Shown here: positions 54,853-63,449 of the stretch, in pieces
Numbering within the stretch: the stretch's first letter is position 1
Layout: the number at the start of each line of letters is the position of its first letter
NCBI RefSeq assembly: GCF_030815085.1
Contig: NZ_JAUSWG010000004.1
Length of the DNA: 64,000 nucleotides
Direction: 5' to 3' (one strand)
DNA from: Paraclostridium ghonii
GTDB lineage: Bacteria; Bacillota; Clostridia; Peptostreptococcales; Peptostreptococcaceae
Made by a program: the position numbers and the translations under genes
Notes under the pieces: model-generated
Told to the model about the DNA's origin: nothing
The model's input: the letters and a program-made list of their open reading frames with translations, nothing else
Databases searched by the model: none

Positions 54853-55365
54853 CTATAATAAATATCCTTTTTCTTTTAATGATCTCATGACATTTTCTAA
54901 AGCTTCTTCTTTGTCACACTTTATAGTATGAAGATGAACTCCATCTGTTAATTGAGATAATGGGTTTACTGTATCTTCCTCTAATTTTTTTATAAATCCA
55001 CGTATGTCTCTCCTAGATGATAAATGTAAATTACCTGTTAATTGCCCATATACACTATGTTCTACTATAACATTCATAACAGTTGCTCCTTCATCTACAA
55101 TTGAATTTAATTCATCTTCTATACATTCTTTAGAATGTTTACATGCTATAGTCTTTATTAAGTGACTTTCGCATTCTTCTTCATTTAGTACGTAGCCTTT
55201 AGGTGTTGATATAATATCTATCCCTGAAGCTCTTATCAATGCAACGTCCGAAACTATAACTTGCCTACTAACATCTAGTACCTTTGACAAGTAAGATCCA
55301 CTAACTGGTTTGATTAAACTTTTTAATATTTTTACAATTTTTTCTCTTCTTTCGCTCCCACTCAT
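54853..55365 (-). CDS. niaR: NiaR-type transcriptional repressor of niacin/NAD genes
   Basis: The 170-residue protein has an N-terminal winged helix (about 5-60, GSYLSKVLDVSRQVIVSDVALIR). The C-terminal 3H domain (about 75-170) shows three characteristic histidines in VEHSVYGQL, LTGNLHLSSR and DGVHLHTIKC. NiaR (YrxA) represses NAD synthesis and niacin uptake genes when niacin is available. The downstream S-component promoter overlaps the last codons of this gene and carries a dyad that fits its binding site. Confidence 0.93.
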   Translation of the reverse strand: MSGSERREKIVKILKSLIKPVSGSYLSKVLDVSRQVIVSDVALIRASGIDIISTPKGYVLNEEECESHLIKTIACKHSKECIEDELNSIVDEGATVMNVIVEHSVYGQLTGNLHLSSRRDIRGFIKKLEEDTVNPLSQLTDGVHLHTIKCDKEEALENVMRSLKEKGYLL

Positions 55366-55439
55366 AGTTAATTCTCCTTTTTTATATTTCTGTAATATAT
55401 TATAACTTATATATATGTATTAATATCTATTATAAATCT

Positions 55440-55477
55440 AAAAAATCCCTAATAGTTATTACTTTAAGGGATTTTTT
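55440..55477 (-). terminator. Terminator of the McrB-like gene
   Basis: An 11-bp stem, AAAAAATCCCT/AGGGATTTTTT, starts at the stop codon of the gene at 55476. Confidence 0.75.
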
Positions 55478-56807
55478 AATCATCAATTAATTTTTCAATT
55501 ATATTATCTATATATTTTTTTTCTTTATCTATCATATAACTTCTTATTAAAGGTTCTATATCTCTTTTTATTACTTGCCTATACCAACTATGTACTATAT
55601 ACTCATCAACTTTATTACTTATCATAAAATAACTTTGCCCAATTTTATAGTTTTTGCCAATATCTTCTTCTATTAACTTATTTAGTTTTATCATATTACA
55701 AACTACTTTATCTGCCATTTCTACGCCTAGACAGTCTCCAAGATAATTCCTAAGGTCTACATTTTCAAATACAGGCTCTATATCTATAAAACTAAATCTT
55801 CGTCTTAAGGGATAATCCATGTAACTTAAATTTTTATCAGCTGTATTTAATGTTCCTATTATATAAACATTATCTGGAATATAAAAATTTTCATCGCTCT
55901 CACTATAAACAAGTTTTATAGAATTTTCCTTACCTCTTTTGTTGTTCTCTATTATAGTGCTTATCTCTCCAAATATTTTATTAGCATCAGAACGATTTAT
56001 TTCATCGATTATAAAATAATGTTTGTGTTCAGGATAAGACTGCGCTTTTTTTACGAAATTATAAAATATTCCATTTTTTATATAATCCTCTCCATCTTTT
56101 CCCTTTTTATATCCTCTTATAAAATCATCATACGTATAGTTTTCATGAAATTGTATCATATCTATATTTGAATTATCTCGATTTCCTTGATGAAAGTAAC
56201 AAATCCTCTTTGCTATAAATGTCTTTCCAACACCTGAAGGACCTTGTAATATAATATTTTTTTTATAATCTAGATTAAAAATTATGTCATCTAAAATTTC
56301 CTCTTCCATAAATACTTCTCTTAATAACTCTGTTTTTGTATATCCAAAATTTCCAGTAAAGTTAAATATTGCATCAACATATTTTTCTACTATTTTTTCT
56401 ATCGCTGATTTAAACTTTAAAAATGTATGAATACATAGTTTTCTATATTCCATAAGTTCATCGAAATTATCAACATCTATTTCAAATCCCATTCTAACCC
56501 AATCTTTATTTTGTTTTCTTTCACTTATACCAAGTTCATATCCTACTTTTCTTGATATAAATTCATTTTTTTCATAATAAATATCTTTTAAAAATTGAGC
56601 TCCTTCTGAATCTCTTGATTCTATATATAACCCTACTTGTTGTTCTTTTCTAAAATACTTAAATACATAATATATGGGTTGACCTAATATTTTCCCACTA
56701 GAAAAGTAATCTCTTTGCTGGCTATAACTGACATCTACATTGGCTTTATTTTCTATATCTATAGATAATTTTGTTAAGAAATCTATAACTATATCTCTAG
56801 CCACCAT
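55476..56807 (-). CDS. Orphan McrB-like AAA+ NTPase
   Basis: The start is ATG 56807, since the earlier GTG lies inside AGGGGAGTG. Residue numbers below count from two codons upstream of this start. The AAA+ domain has Walker A GPSGVGKT (about 191-198), Walker B/sensor FIIDEINRSDANKIFGE (about 267-283) and NTADKNLSYMDYPLRRRF (about 323-340). These are the diagnostic McrB motifs, including the TAD(R/K) loop. The N-terminal 120 residues resemble DUF4268-like nuclease-associated domains (GLYIESRDSEGAQFL). No mcrC nuclease partner lies beside it. Confidence 0.8.
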   Translation of the reverse strand: MVARDIVIDFLTKLSIDIENKANVDVSYSQQRDYFSSGKILGQPIYYVFKYFRKEQQVGLYIESRDSEGAQFLKDIYYEKNEFISRKVGYELGISERKQNKDWVRMGFEIDVDNFDELMEYRKLCIHTFLKFKSAIEKIVEKYVDAIFNFTGNFGYTKTELLREVFMEEEILDDIIFNLDYKKNIILQGPSGVGKTFIAKRICYFHQGNRDNSNIDMIQFHENYTYDDFIRGYKKGKDGEDYIKNGIFYNFVKKAQSYPEHKHYFIIDEINRSDANKIFGEISTIIENNKRGKENSIKLVYSESDENFYIPDNVYIIGTLNTADKNLSYMDYPLRRRFSFIDIEPVFENVDLRNYLGDCLGVEMADKVVCNMIKLNKLIEEDIGKNYKIGQSYFMISNKVDEYIVHSWYRQVIKRDIEPLIRSYMIDKEKKYIDNIIEKLIDD

Positions 56808-56930
56808 AATCACTCCCCTTTATCATATATTATACCTTAGTAAAATATATGACCTAAGTTTGATTAATATGATTGAGATTTAATATTAATTATATTAATT
56901 ACATTTATAATATCAAACCTTTTAACAAGT

Positions 56931-56964
56931 AAAAGCTGTCTAACATAGTTGTTAAGCAGCTTTT
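56931..56964 (-). terminator. Hairpin terminator after the gene at 56970
   Basis: A 15-bp stem with two mismatches around AAAAGCTG/CAGCTTTT separates it from the McrB-like gene. Confidence 0.7.
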
Positions 56965-56969
56965 ATTTG

Positions 56970-57245
56970 TTATTTTACTTCAATTATATAAACTTGTGTT
57001 TGAGGTGGTATACTCATAGTCATTATATTTGAATGATACGCTACTACTTTATCTCCTATCTCTAAATCATCTATACTTATTTCATTGTACTCGCAATCAA
57101 GAATTAAAGTTTGATCACTATAAATAAGCTTAGTAAAAGTATATATATCTTTTGGATTTGTAGCTATAGTTATAAACTTATATGGTTGCCCATTAATATC
57201 ACTTATATCGACTATATTTCCCACTTTATAATTTGCATACTTCAT
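56970..57245 (-). CDS. Small conserved beta-barrel-like protein
   Basis: The 91-residue protein starts at ATG 57245, eight bases after GGGGGG. It is predicted mostly beta-strand, with an N-terminal GNIVDISDINGQPYKFITI and a C-terminal motif VVAYHSNIMTMSIPPQTQ. I have a memory of similar MTMSIPPQ proteins in clostridia, without any function. It has no signal peptide or membrane helix. Its terminator isolates it from the McrB-like gene. Confidence 0.55.
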   Translation of the reverse strand: MKYANYKVGNIVDISDINGQPYKFITIATNPKDIYTFTKLIYSDQTLILDCEYNEISIDDLEIGDKVVAYHSNIMTMSIPPQTQVYIIEVK

Positions 57246-57332
57246 CAAAACGCCCCCCCTAACAAAGGTTATTCAATTTATTAACTTTTATATATTATGA
57301 TTTATATTAAAAATATGTTAATGTAATAGAAT

Positions 57333-57475
57333 AAAAAATTCACTTCGCTTGAGCGACTACGCGGCAAACCATTTCATGTCGCCAACGACCTTGAAAATCA
57401 GGTCCGTTGCTCAAGTTTAACAATTGGAATTATAGTTTATTCACAAATCAGATAATTTATAATCCCTTAGTATAT
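57333..57475. repeat. Dispersed structured intergenic element, copy B
   Basis: This copy shares the core segments listed for copy A (28747-28862) plus an extra 25-base piece, TTGAGCGACTACGCGG and following. That piece lets TTGAGC pair with GCTCAA later in the element. The second hairpin is imperfect here. It fills the space between two minus-strand genes. Confidence 0.7.
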
Positions 57476-57480
57476 TAAGA

Positions 57481-57509
57481 AAAACACAATGCATATGCAT
57501 TGTGCTTTT
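57481..57509 (-). terminator. Palindromic terminator
   Basis: The perfect palindrome CACAATGCATATGCATTGTG (57485-57504), flanked by AAAA and CTTTT, lies next to the stop codon at 57511. Confidence 0.7.
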
Positions 57510-57510
57510 C

Positions 57511-57699
57511 TTAATATGTTCCTTTTTTGTCTATTTTATCATATAGCTTTTCATCTCTAGTTTTAGTTGACCCTGAGTCTCTAGCCCCTATTTTTTTACC
57601 ATCTACTATTCCAATTTCAGAACCATGTTCAAATAAAACTTTCCTTTTCTCAGCATTACTCTTTGATCTATCTTTATGTCTATTTTTATTATTTTTCAT
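57511..57699 (-). CDS. Small basic hydrophilic protein
   Basis: The 62-residue protein is Lys/Arg/Asp/Ser-rich (KNNKNRHKDRSKSNAEKRK), with no predicted membrane segment or fold I recognise. It starts after AGGAGG with ATG at 57699. Small soluble proteins of this type may be spore-associated, but nothing in the sequence shows it. Confidence 0.5.
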   Translation of the reverse strand: MKNNKNRHKDRSKSNAEKRKVLFEHGSEIGIVDGKKIGARDSGSTKTRDEKLYDKIDKKGTY

Positions 57700-57752
57700 G
57701 TAAAATCCTCCTAGATGATAACTATATTTTATAATTTAATTTAACCAAAAAC

Positions 57753-58433
57753 TCAGTTCATATTCTGATTATATGCAATTTCTTTATTTTCAACAATCTT
57801 AGTTATGCTCATATTATTTTGCTCATCAACTTCAAATCCATATTTCCGATAAATTTTATTTAAAACTTCTTGTGTTATTATACTTTTAGAAGGTATTGCA
57901 ACACCTTCAATTTTTTTTATATAATTAAACTTGTAATCTTCAAAATAATGATTGTATGAATCTAATTTCATGTTTATCTTTTCTACTATATAATCCAAGT
58001 TTTCCAATATTATTTTTCCATATCCGTGATTAGGTTTACCAGATGTAAATTCCTTTATATAAAGAGTTCCTCCATCTTCTAGATTATAGTAACTACAATC
58101 CATATATGTATCTTTAGTATCTCCTGTAAAAACTCTTATATCTATAGGCATAAAAATTTCTATTTCACTTTTAATTAATTTTACTATTAAACAAATTATT
58201 CTATTTGAATCATCCTCTTTCACTTCAAATATTATATCCTCTTCTGTTTTTAAATATTTTTTAATTTTTTTTGTAAGCTTAACATAATAATTATAGGTTA
58301 TAATAACCTGTTTATTATCTTTGTTTATTTCTTTTGTGGATATAGTTTTTAATTTACTCTTTTTTATAGATTTTATATCTTTAGATTGTAAGTTTTCTTT
58401 TATCTCATCTATTTTGTGTAATAAATCTTCCAT
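57753..58433 (-). CDS. Unknown protein, possibly with a GNAT-like fold
   Basis: The 226-residue protein opens with a helical segment rich in Lys (about 1-60). Residues about 90-225 hint at a GNAT pattern: a strand pair around TLYIKEFTSGKPNHGYGK (the GYGK resembles the acetyl-CoA loop), a helix and a final YRKYGFEVDE motif. I cannot call the substrate or confirm catalytic activity. It is followed by a small basic protein gene and preceded by the exporter operon. Confidence 0.5.
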   Translation of the reverse strand: MEDLLHKIDEIKENLQSKDIKSIKKSKLKTISTKEINKDNKQVIITYNYYVKLTKKIKKYLKTEEDIIFEVKEDDSNRIICLIVKLIKSEIEIFMPIDIRVFTGDTKDTYMDCSYYNLEDGGTLYIKEFTSGKPNHGYGKIILENLDYIVEKINMKLDSYNHYFEDYKFNYIKKIEGVAIPSKSIITQEVLNKIYRKYGFEVDEQNNMSITKIVENKEIAYNQNMN

Positions 58434-58504
58434 AACCCCTCCACATATAAAACTTCTTTATTAATTTTTATATGTGGAAAGTTATACTTTATTACTAATT
58501 TTTA

Positions 58505-59563
58505 TTATATTTTTCTATACCTCTTTAATCCAAATATGTTTAAAGCATATAAAACTAATATAAATATTATTAAAATAATACAATCATTATATATATTATT
58601 GAAATTAAAACCTTTTACAAAAATACCATTAAGTGCATTAGTTCCATAATATAAAGGTATTATTTTAGATATATTTTGTAACCATCCATCCATATTTTCT
58701 ATAGGTATTAATCCTGTAAAGAAAATTTGAGGAACTATTATTATAGGTATAAACTGCATAATCTGAAATTCTGAATTAGCAAATGTAGATAAAAGAAGTC
58801 CCAAAGATAATGCTACAAGTGCTATTAAGATATTCACTATAACTACTAGAGGTATACTTCCTTCTATATTTATATTTAATATATAAATAGAAAATAATAC
58901 TATTAGTATTGTTTGCATTATTGCAAATATACCATACCCAATTAAATATCCTATTACTATTTCACTTCTTTTTATAGGAGTTGATAATAATCTATCTAAA
59001 GTACCTGTTGTTCTTTCTTTTAATAAAGAAATTCCTGAAACTAAAAACACAAAGAAAAATACAAAGAATCCAATAAGAATAGAACTTATAGTATCAAAAT
59101 ATGTTAACTCCTCATTTGAATATACATAATTTTGTTGTATTTTACTTTTATCAATTTTATTATTAGCCATGGAAGATATCTTCAAAAACTCATCCTTTAA
59201 TAAAGTTGACTGTAATTTAGCTTGAATTTCTTTAGTGTTTATTGGTGAACTATTTTCATAGGTTACTTCAAGTTTATTATTACCCTCAACAATAAATGCA
59301 TCTAGGTTATCATTTATTATTTTATCTTCAATTTCATTTTTATTGCTATACTTTTTCACATTAAGATCTGACTTTTCAAGATTTTCATTAAACTCATCTG
59401 ATGTATTGTATACTCCTATGTTTAATAATTTATCTTCATTGGAGTTAAATAGAAAGTAAACTAAAGCCATAACAATCATAGGCGCAATCATCATAAGAGC
59501 TAATGTTCTCTTATCATGAATAGTTTGTTTTATTATCCTTATTATAATCGCTTTTATCCTCAT
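58505..59563 (-). CDS. ABC-2 type transporter permease
   Basis: The 352-residue protein has an N-terminal helix (about 18-38, KRTLALMMIAPMIVMALVYF), an extracellular region (about 45-155) and five C-terminal helices. SGISLLKERTTGTLDRLLSTP and the following TPIKRSEIVIGYLIGY are hallmarks of the ABC-2/YhhJ-type drug permease. The start overlaps the ATPase stop (TAATG), giving coupling. It probably exports a drug, lipid or peptide. Confidence 0.9.
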   Translation of the reverse strand: MRIKAIIIRIIKQTIHDKRTLALMMIAPMIVMALVYFLFNSNEDKLLNIGVYNTSDEFNENLEKSDLNVKKYSNKNEIEDKIINDNLDAFIVEGNNKLEVTYENSSPINTKEIQAKLQSTLLKDEFLKISSMANNKIDKSKIQQNYVYSNEELTYFDTISSILIGFFVFFFVFLVSGISLLKERTTGTLDRLLSTPIKRSEIVIGYLIGYGIFAIMQTILIVLFSIYILNINIEGSIPLVVIVNILIALVALSLGLLLSTFANSEFQIMQFIPIIIVPQIFFTGLIPIENMDGWLQNISKIIPLYYGTNALNGIFVKGFNFNNIYNDCIILIIFILVLYALNIFGLKRYRKI

Positions 59564-60279
59564 TACATTTCACCCCCTATTTTTAAAAATATATCTTCAA
59601 TTGTGTCTACTTTAAATCTATCTTTTAATTTTATAGGAGTTCCATTGGCTATAATCTCTCCATTTCTTATTAAAGCCAATTTATCACATCTTTTAGCTTC
59701 GTCCATTACATGAGTAGTTATTACTATAGATTTACCCTCAGATTTTAATTTATGAAGTTCATTCCAAATACTAAATCTAAGTTTAGGATCTATTCCTACT
59801 GTGGGTTCATCTAATATAAGAACTTTAGGATCTTGTATTAACGAAATAGCTAAAGATAATCTTCTTTTCATACCTCCTGAATAGTATTTAACCTTTTTGT
59901 TTAAGTCATTTTGTATATTAACTAAATTAGATACATATGTTATTCTTTCTGTTCTTTTTTGTTTATTTATTGAAAATATTTTAGCAAAGAATTCTAAATT
60001 TTCTTCTCCAGTTAAGTCTTCATATAAAGCATCAGCTTGCGCCATATATCCAATATGTTGTAAAATTTTCCTATTTGGAATTTTTTCTCCTAAAATGTAA
60101 ACCTCTCCTTTATCTATTTTTTCCATACCTATAATAGATTTTATAAAAGTGCTTTTGCCCGATCCAGATGGTCCTATTAATCCTAAAAGCTCTCCTTCTT
60201 TAATTTCTAAACTTATATTATCTAGTATTTTAACTTTAGAAATTTCCTTAGTAATATTATTTACTTTAATAACACTCAT
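59563..60279 (-). CDS. ABC transporter ATP-binding protein (drug-exporter type)
   Basis: A 238-residue ATPase starts at ATG 60279, six bases after GGAGG; the longer frame from 60309 is unlikely. It has Walker A GPSGSGKST, signature YSGGMKRRL and Walker B VLILDEPTVGID, the DrrA/CcmA-like pattern that goes with ABC-2 permeases. It is divergent from its TetR regulator across two palindromes. Confidence 0.92.
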   Translation of the reverse strand: MSVIKVNNITKEISKVKILDNISLEIKEGELLGLIGPSGSGKSTFIKSIIGMEKIDKGEVYILGEKIPNRKILQHIGYMAQADALYEDLTGEENLEFFAKIFSINKQKRTERITYVSNLVNIQNDLNKKVKYYSGGMKRRLSLAISLIQDPKVLILDEPTVGIDPKLRFSIWNELHKLKSEGKSIVITTHVMDEAKRCDKLALIRNGEIIANGTPIKLKDRFKVDTIEDIFLKIGGEM

Positions 60280-60298
60280 ATTGCTCCTCCTTTTTAAT

Positions 60299-60321
60299 TT
60301 AATCAACATAGTGTTGATTAA
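60299..60321. promoter_or_regulatory. Palindromic operator candidate 1
   Basis: A perfect 10-bp dyad, TTAATCAACA and TGTTGATTAA, with the centre TAG lies just upstream of the exporter Shine-Dalgarno. It suits a TetR dimer. Confidence 0.65.
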
Positions 60322-60376
60322 TGTTCATATTATAATTATAATAAAGTAATAATATATAACAATAATTAAAAAAGCT

Positions 60377-60402
60377 AAATGTGTTTATTAGTAAACACAT
60401 TT
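60377..60402. promoter_or_regulatory. Palindromic operator candidate 2
   Basis: A perfect 11-bp dyad, AAATGTGTTTA and TAAACACATTT, with a 4-base centre, 42 bases before the regulator's start. Its sequence differs from the dyad at 60299. Confidence 0.6.
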
Positions 60403-60443
60403 CATATATATGTCTATTAATTTTTATTAAAAGGAGAAATTTT

Positions 60444-61055
60444 ATGGATAGAAGAATTTTAAAAACAAGAAGTGTAATCAAAGAGTCTCTAACAGTTTTG
60501 ATGAAAGAAAAACCATTTGATAAAATAACAATAAAAGATATTACAGAAAAGGCAAATATTAATAGAGCTACATTCTACCTTCACTATATGGATAAGTATG
60601 ATTTGTTAGAACAGAGCCAAGATGAAATATTAAATGAAATAAAAAACGTATTATCTAATGCATTTAAAATATTCAACCCAGAATCTTTGCCTATTCAAGA
60701 TGAAAATACTATAATTCCTTTTTTAACTTGTGTTTATGAATGTATCCAAAAAAATTCTGAATTTGTAAAAGTTATTTTAGGAGGTAATGGAGACTTAAAT
60801 TTCCAATTAAAATTTAAAAGTTTAATTGAAGAGTTAATAAAAAATATATCTTTAATTAAAACTACATCTTCATTTTGTATTCCTATGAAATATTTAATTG
60901 AAACAGCAACCTCTATTCATATTGGAATTATATCTAAATGGCTTGAGGATGGGATGGATGAAACACCTTATGAGTTAGCTTGTATTGTATCTACCCTAAT
61001 AGTATCCATTTCCAATTCCGTTATAAAAAGCAATGACTATCTTAATAATAGATAA
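60444..61055 (+). CDS. TetR/AcrR-family regulator
   Basis: The start is ATG 60444, after AAGGAGA. The 203-residue protein has an N-terminal helix-turn-helix (about 5-50) with KITIKDITEKANINRATFYLHY, the standard TetR motif. The C-terminal part (about 60-200) is helical and ligand-binding. It is divergent from the ABC-2 exporter operon, and two palindromes lie in the intergenic space. The 3' end of the gene forms part of the terminator at 61025-61067. Confidence 0.93.
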   Translation: MDRRILKTRSVIKESLTVLMKEKPFDKITIKDITEKANINRATFYLHYMDKYDLLEQSQDEILNEIKNVLSNAFKIFNPESLPIQDENTIIPFLTCVYECIQKNSEFVKVILGGNGDLNFQLKFKSLIEELIKNISLIKTTSSFCIPMKYLIETATSIHIGIISKWLEDGMDETPYELACIVSTLIVSISNSVIKSNDYLNNR

Positions 61056-61067
61056 TCATTGCTTTTT
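61025..61067. terminator. Terminator overlapping the tetR coding end
   Basis: A 17-bp stem with one mismatch, built around AAAGCAATGA (61025-61041) and TCATTGCTTT (61051-61067). Half lies within the last codons of the tetR gene and half outside. It is bidirectional between convergent genes. Confidence 0.8.
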
Positions 61068-61070
61068 ATA

Positions 61071-61622
61071 TTATATATTTTTTATTACTTTGCATGGATT
61101 TCCTACTGCTACACAATTAGAAGGTATATCTTTTGTAACAACGCTCCCAGATCCTATTACAACGTTATCTCCTATGCTTACTCCAGGATTTATTATAGCT
61201 CCCCCACCTATCCATACATTATCTCCTATTGTTACAGGTGAGCCATATTCAATTCCTGAAATTCTTAATTCAGGATCTATAGGATGGTAAGCAGTGTATA
61301 TTTGAACATTTGGTGCTAACATAGCATTTTTCCCAATTTTAATTTCACATACATCTAACATTATACAATCAAAATTAGCGTAAAAATTTTCTCCTAAATG
61401 AATATTATATCCATAGTCACATTTAAAATTAGGCTCTATATATACATTTTCCCCAGTAGAACCAAGTAATTTTTTTAAAATTTCTGCCTTTGTATACTCA
61501 TCCGTTACTATTGTTTGATTGTATAATCTCGTTAATATCCTAGCTTGTTGCCTATCTTTTACTAAATCTGGATCAGATGCAATATATGCATCTCCTTTTA
61601 ACATTTTTTCTTTTTCAGTCAT
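61071..61622 (-). CDS. maa: Maltose/galactoside O-acetyltransferase-like protein
   Basis: The 183-residue left-handed beta-helix acetyltransferase has an N-terminal Mac domain (TEKEKMLKGDAYIASDPDL). Hexapeptide repeats follow (about 70-170), with the catalytic His in YTAYHPIDPELR and the segment GSPVTIGDNVWIGGGAII. It acetylates maltose or other sugars, usually to remove excess intermediates. It lies 10 bases after the alpha-glucosidase gene, so the two are probably co-transcribed. Confidence 0.92.
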   Translation of the reverse strand: MTEKEKMLKGDAYIASDPDLVKDRQQARILTRLYNQTIVTDEYTKAEILKKLLGSTGENVYIEPNFKCDYGYNIHLGENFYANFDCIMLDVCEIKIGKNAMLAPNVQIYTAYHPIDPELRISGIEYGSPVTIGDNVWIGGGAIINPGVSIGDNVVIGSGSVVTKDIPSNCVAVGNPCKVIKNI

Positions 61623-61632
61623 ATAATACCCC

Positions 61633-63297
61633 TTATTGTATTTTATACATTCTACACTCCCATGGTTTTAATTCAAAGGAACTTGTTAGCCCATGTTCTT
61701 TTACATTTATATTAGATAAAATTAAACTCTTGTAGTTTAACTCTACTTTATCATAATCATATAAAACATTATCATTAGACATATTAGTAATTACTAAAAA
61801 CTTACTATCTCCTAATACCCTTTCATATGCATATATCTTTTTATCACCTTCTAATATCAACTTATACTTACCATATATTAAAGCTTCATTTTGTTTTCTA
61901 ATCTTAATCATATTTTTATAAAAGTTTAATATAGATTTTTTATCTGTTAATTGCTTTTCAACATTTATATCTCTATAATTTGGATTTATACCTATCCATG
62001 GTTTTGAATTACTAAATCCTCCATAATCACTATCTTCCCATTGCATAGGAGTTCTTGCATTATCTCTTGATAATCTACACGCTTTTTCCATAAGTTCTTT
62101 ATGATTTTCTCCAGAATCTAAACCTATATAGTAATTGTTCTTTGTTTTAACATCATTGTAATCTTCAATGCTTTCAAATTCTACATTTGTCATACCTATT
62201 TCTTGCCCTTGGTATATAAAAGGAGTTCCTTCTTGCATAAAATACATAAGACCTAAACATGTAGCACTTTCATACCAGTATTCTTTATCATTTCCTAACA
62301 TTGATACAATTCTTGGTATATCATGATTTTCTATAAACAATGCATTCCATCCTACTCCATGTAAATTTGTTTGCCATTTGCTTAATATATTCTTAAACTC
62401 AACTAAGTCAAGTTTTTTATCCATATTGTTACTCCATAAATCTAAATGCTCAAATTGGAATACCATATCGAACTTTCCTTCTTTTTCTGAAACCCAAAGA
62501 TGAGCATCTTCAGGAGTTACCCCATTAGCTTCTCCTACAGTCATAACATCATAATTCCCATACGTATTTTCTTTTATATCTTTTAAGTACTTGTGAATTC
62601 CTTCTACGTTCATATGTTTTTCAAAACAAGAAACATATTTTAAATTATCTGGGTTTGGCATATCTAAAAGACCTTTTTCTTTATTTATATGACTAATTGC
62701 ATCAACTCTAAATCCATCTATACCTTTTTCTAACCACCAGTTCATCATATCGTATATAGCTAATCTCATGTCTTTATTTTCCCAGTTTAAATCTGGCTGT
62801 TTTTTAGTAAAAAGATGTAAGTAATATTGATCTGTTAATTCATCCTTAACCCAAGCAGATCCTCCAAATATACTTTCCCAATTGTTTGGCTCTTTGCCAT
62901 CCTTTCCATCTCTCCATATATACCAGTCTCTCTTTGGACTGTTTTTTGAATCTCTAGACTCAATAAACCAAGGATGTTCATCACTAGTATGATTTATAAC
63001 TAAGTCAACTATTAGCTTCATATCTCTTTTATGAACTTCATCTAATAGTTCATCAAAGTCTTTCATATCCCCAAATTCATCCATAATATCTCTATAATCA
63101 CTTATATCATATCCATTATCATCATTAGGAGATTTGTAAAAAGGCGAAACCCATATAACGTCTATACCTAAATCTTTTATATAATCTAGTTTTTGTATAA
63201 TCCCTCTTAAATCCCCAATTCCATCACCATTAGAATCATTAAAACTCCTAGGATACACTTGATACGCAACAACTTCTTTCCACCAAGTTTTCTTCAT
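61633..63297 (-). CDS. malL: GH13 oligo-1,6-glucosidase / alpha-glucosidase
   Basis: The start is ATG 63297, nine bases after GGAGG. The 554-residue enzyme has the GH13 barrel: the nucleophile Asp in GFRVDAISH, the acid/base Glu in VGEANG and the stabilising Asp in ENHDIPR. An N-terminal WWKEVVAYQVYPRSFNDSN is typical of MalL/TreC-type enzymes. It hydrolyses isomaltose, maltose or trehalose 6-phosphate-type substrates in the cytoplasm. It forms an operon with the acetyltransferase gene. Confidence 0.92.
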   Translation of the reverse strand: MKKTWWKEVVAYQVYPRSFNDSNGDGIGDLRGIIQKLDYIKDLGIDVIWVSPFYKSPNDDNGYDISDYRDIMDEFGDMKDFDELLDEVHKRDMKLIVDLVINHTSDEHPWFIESRDSKNSPKRDWYIWRDGKDGKEPNNWESIFGGSAWVKDELTDQYYLHLFTKKQPDLNWENKDMRLAIYDMMNWWLEKGIDGFRVDAISHINKEKGLLDMPNPDNLKYVSCFEKHMNVEGIHKYLKDIKENTYGNYDVMTVGEANGVTPEDAHLWVSEKEGKFDMVFQFEHLDLWSNNMDKKLDLVEFKNILSKWQTNLHGVGWNALFIENHDIPRIVSMLGNDKEYWYESATCLGLMYFMQEGTPFIYQGQEIGMTNVEFESIEDYNDVKTKNNYYIGLDSGENHKELMEKACRLSRDNARTPMQWEDSDYGGFSNSKPWIGINPNYRDINVEKQLTDKKSILNFYKNMIKIRKQNEALIYGKYKLILEGDKKIYAYERVLGDSKFLVITNMSNDNVLYDYDKVELNYKSLILSNINVKEHGLTSSFELKPWECRMYKIQ

Positions 63298-63350
63298 ATA
63301 TATCAACCTCCATAAATTTCTATTATATTTCTCTTATATCGTTTCTATGA

Positions 63351-63435
63351 TTTTGGGATAATATAGTTGTTGACGAAACACTTAAGGTACGTCTTTTGTA
63401 CCTTGTGTGAATGAAACAACTATATTATCCAAAAA
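63351..63435. repeat. Long nested inverted repeat between malL and the nuclease-like gene
   Basis: The outer arms GGATAATATAGTTGTT (63356-63371) and AACAACTATATTATCC (63415-63430) pair over 16 bp and extend into T/A runs. An inner hairpin pairs AAGGTAC (63384-63390) with GTACCTT (63398-63404). No T tract follows, so it is not a standard terminator. Confidence 0.7.
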
Positions 63436-63449
63436 CCCACTTCTAGAAA

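Noticed and set aside
57345..57420. Possible c-di-GMP riboswitch, suggested by GGCAAACC
   Set aside because: The rest of the conserved core (GACGCAAAGC and the GGCCUA-type section) is missing, no suitable gene follows, and the segment is explained by the two-copy repeat.
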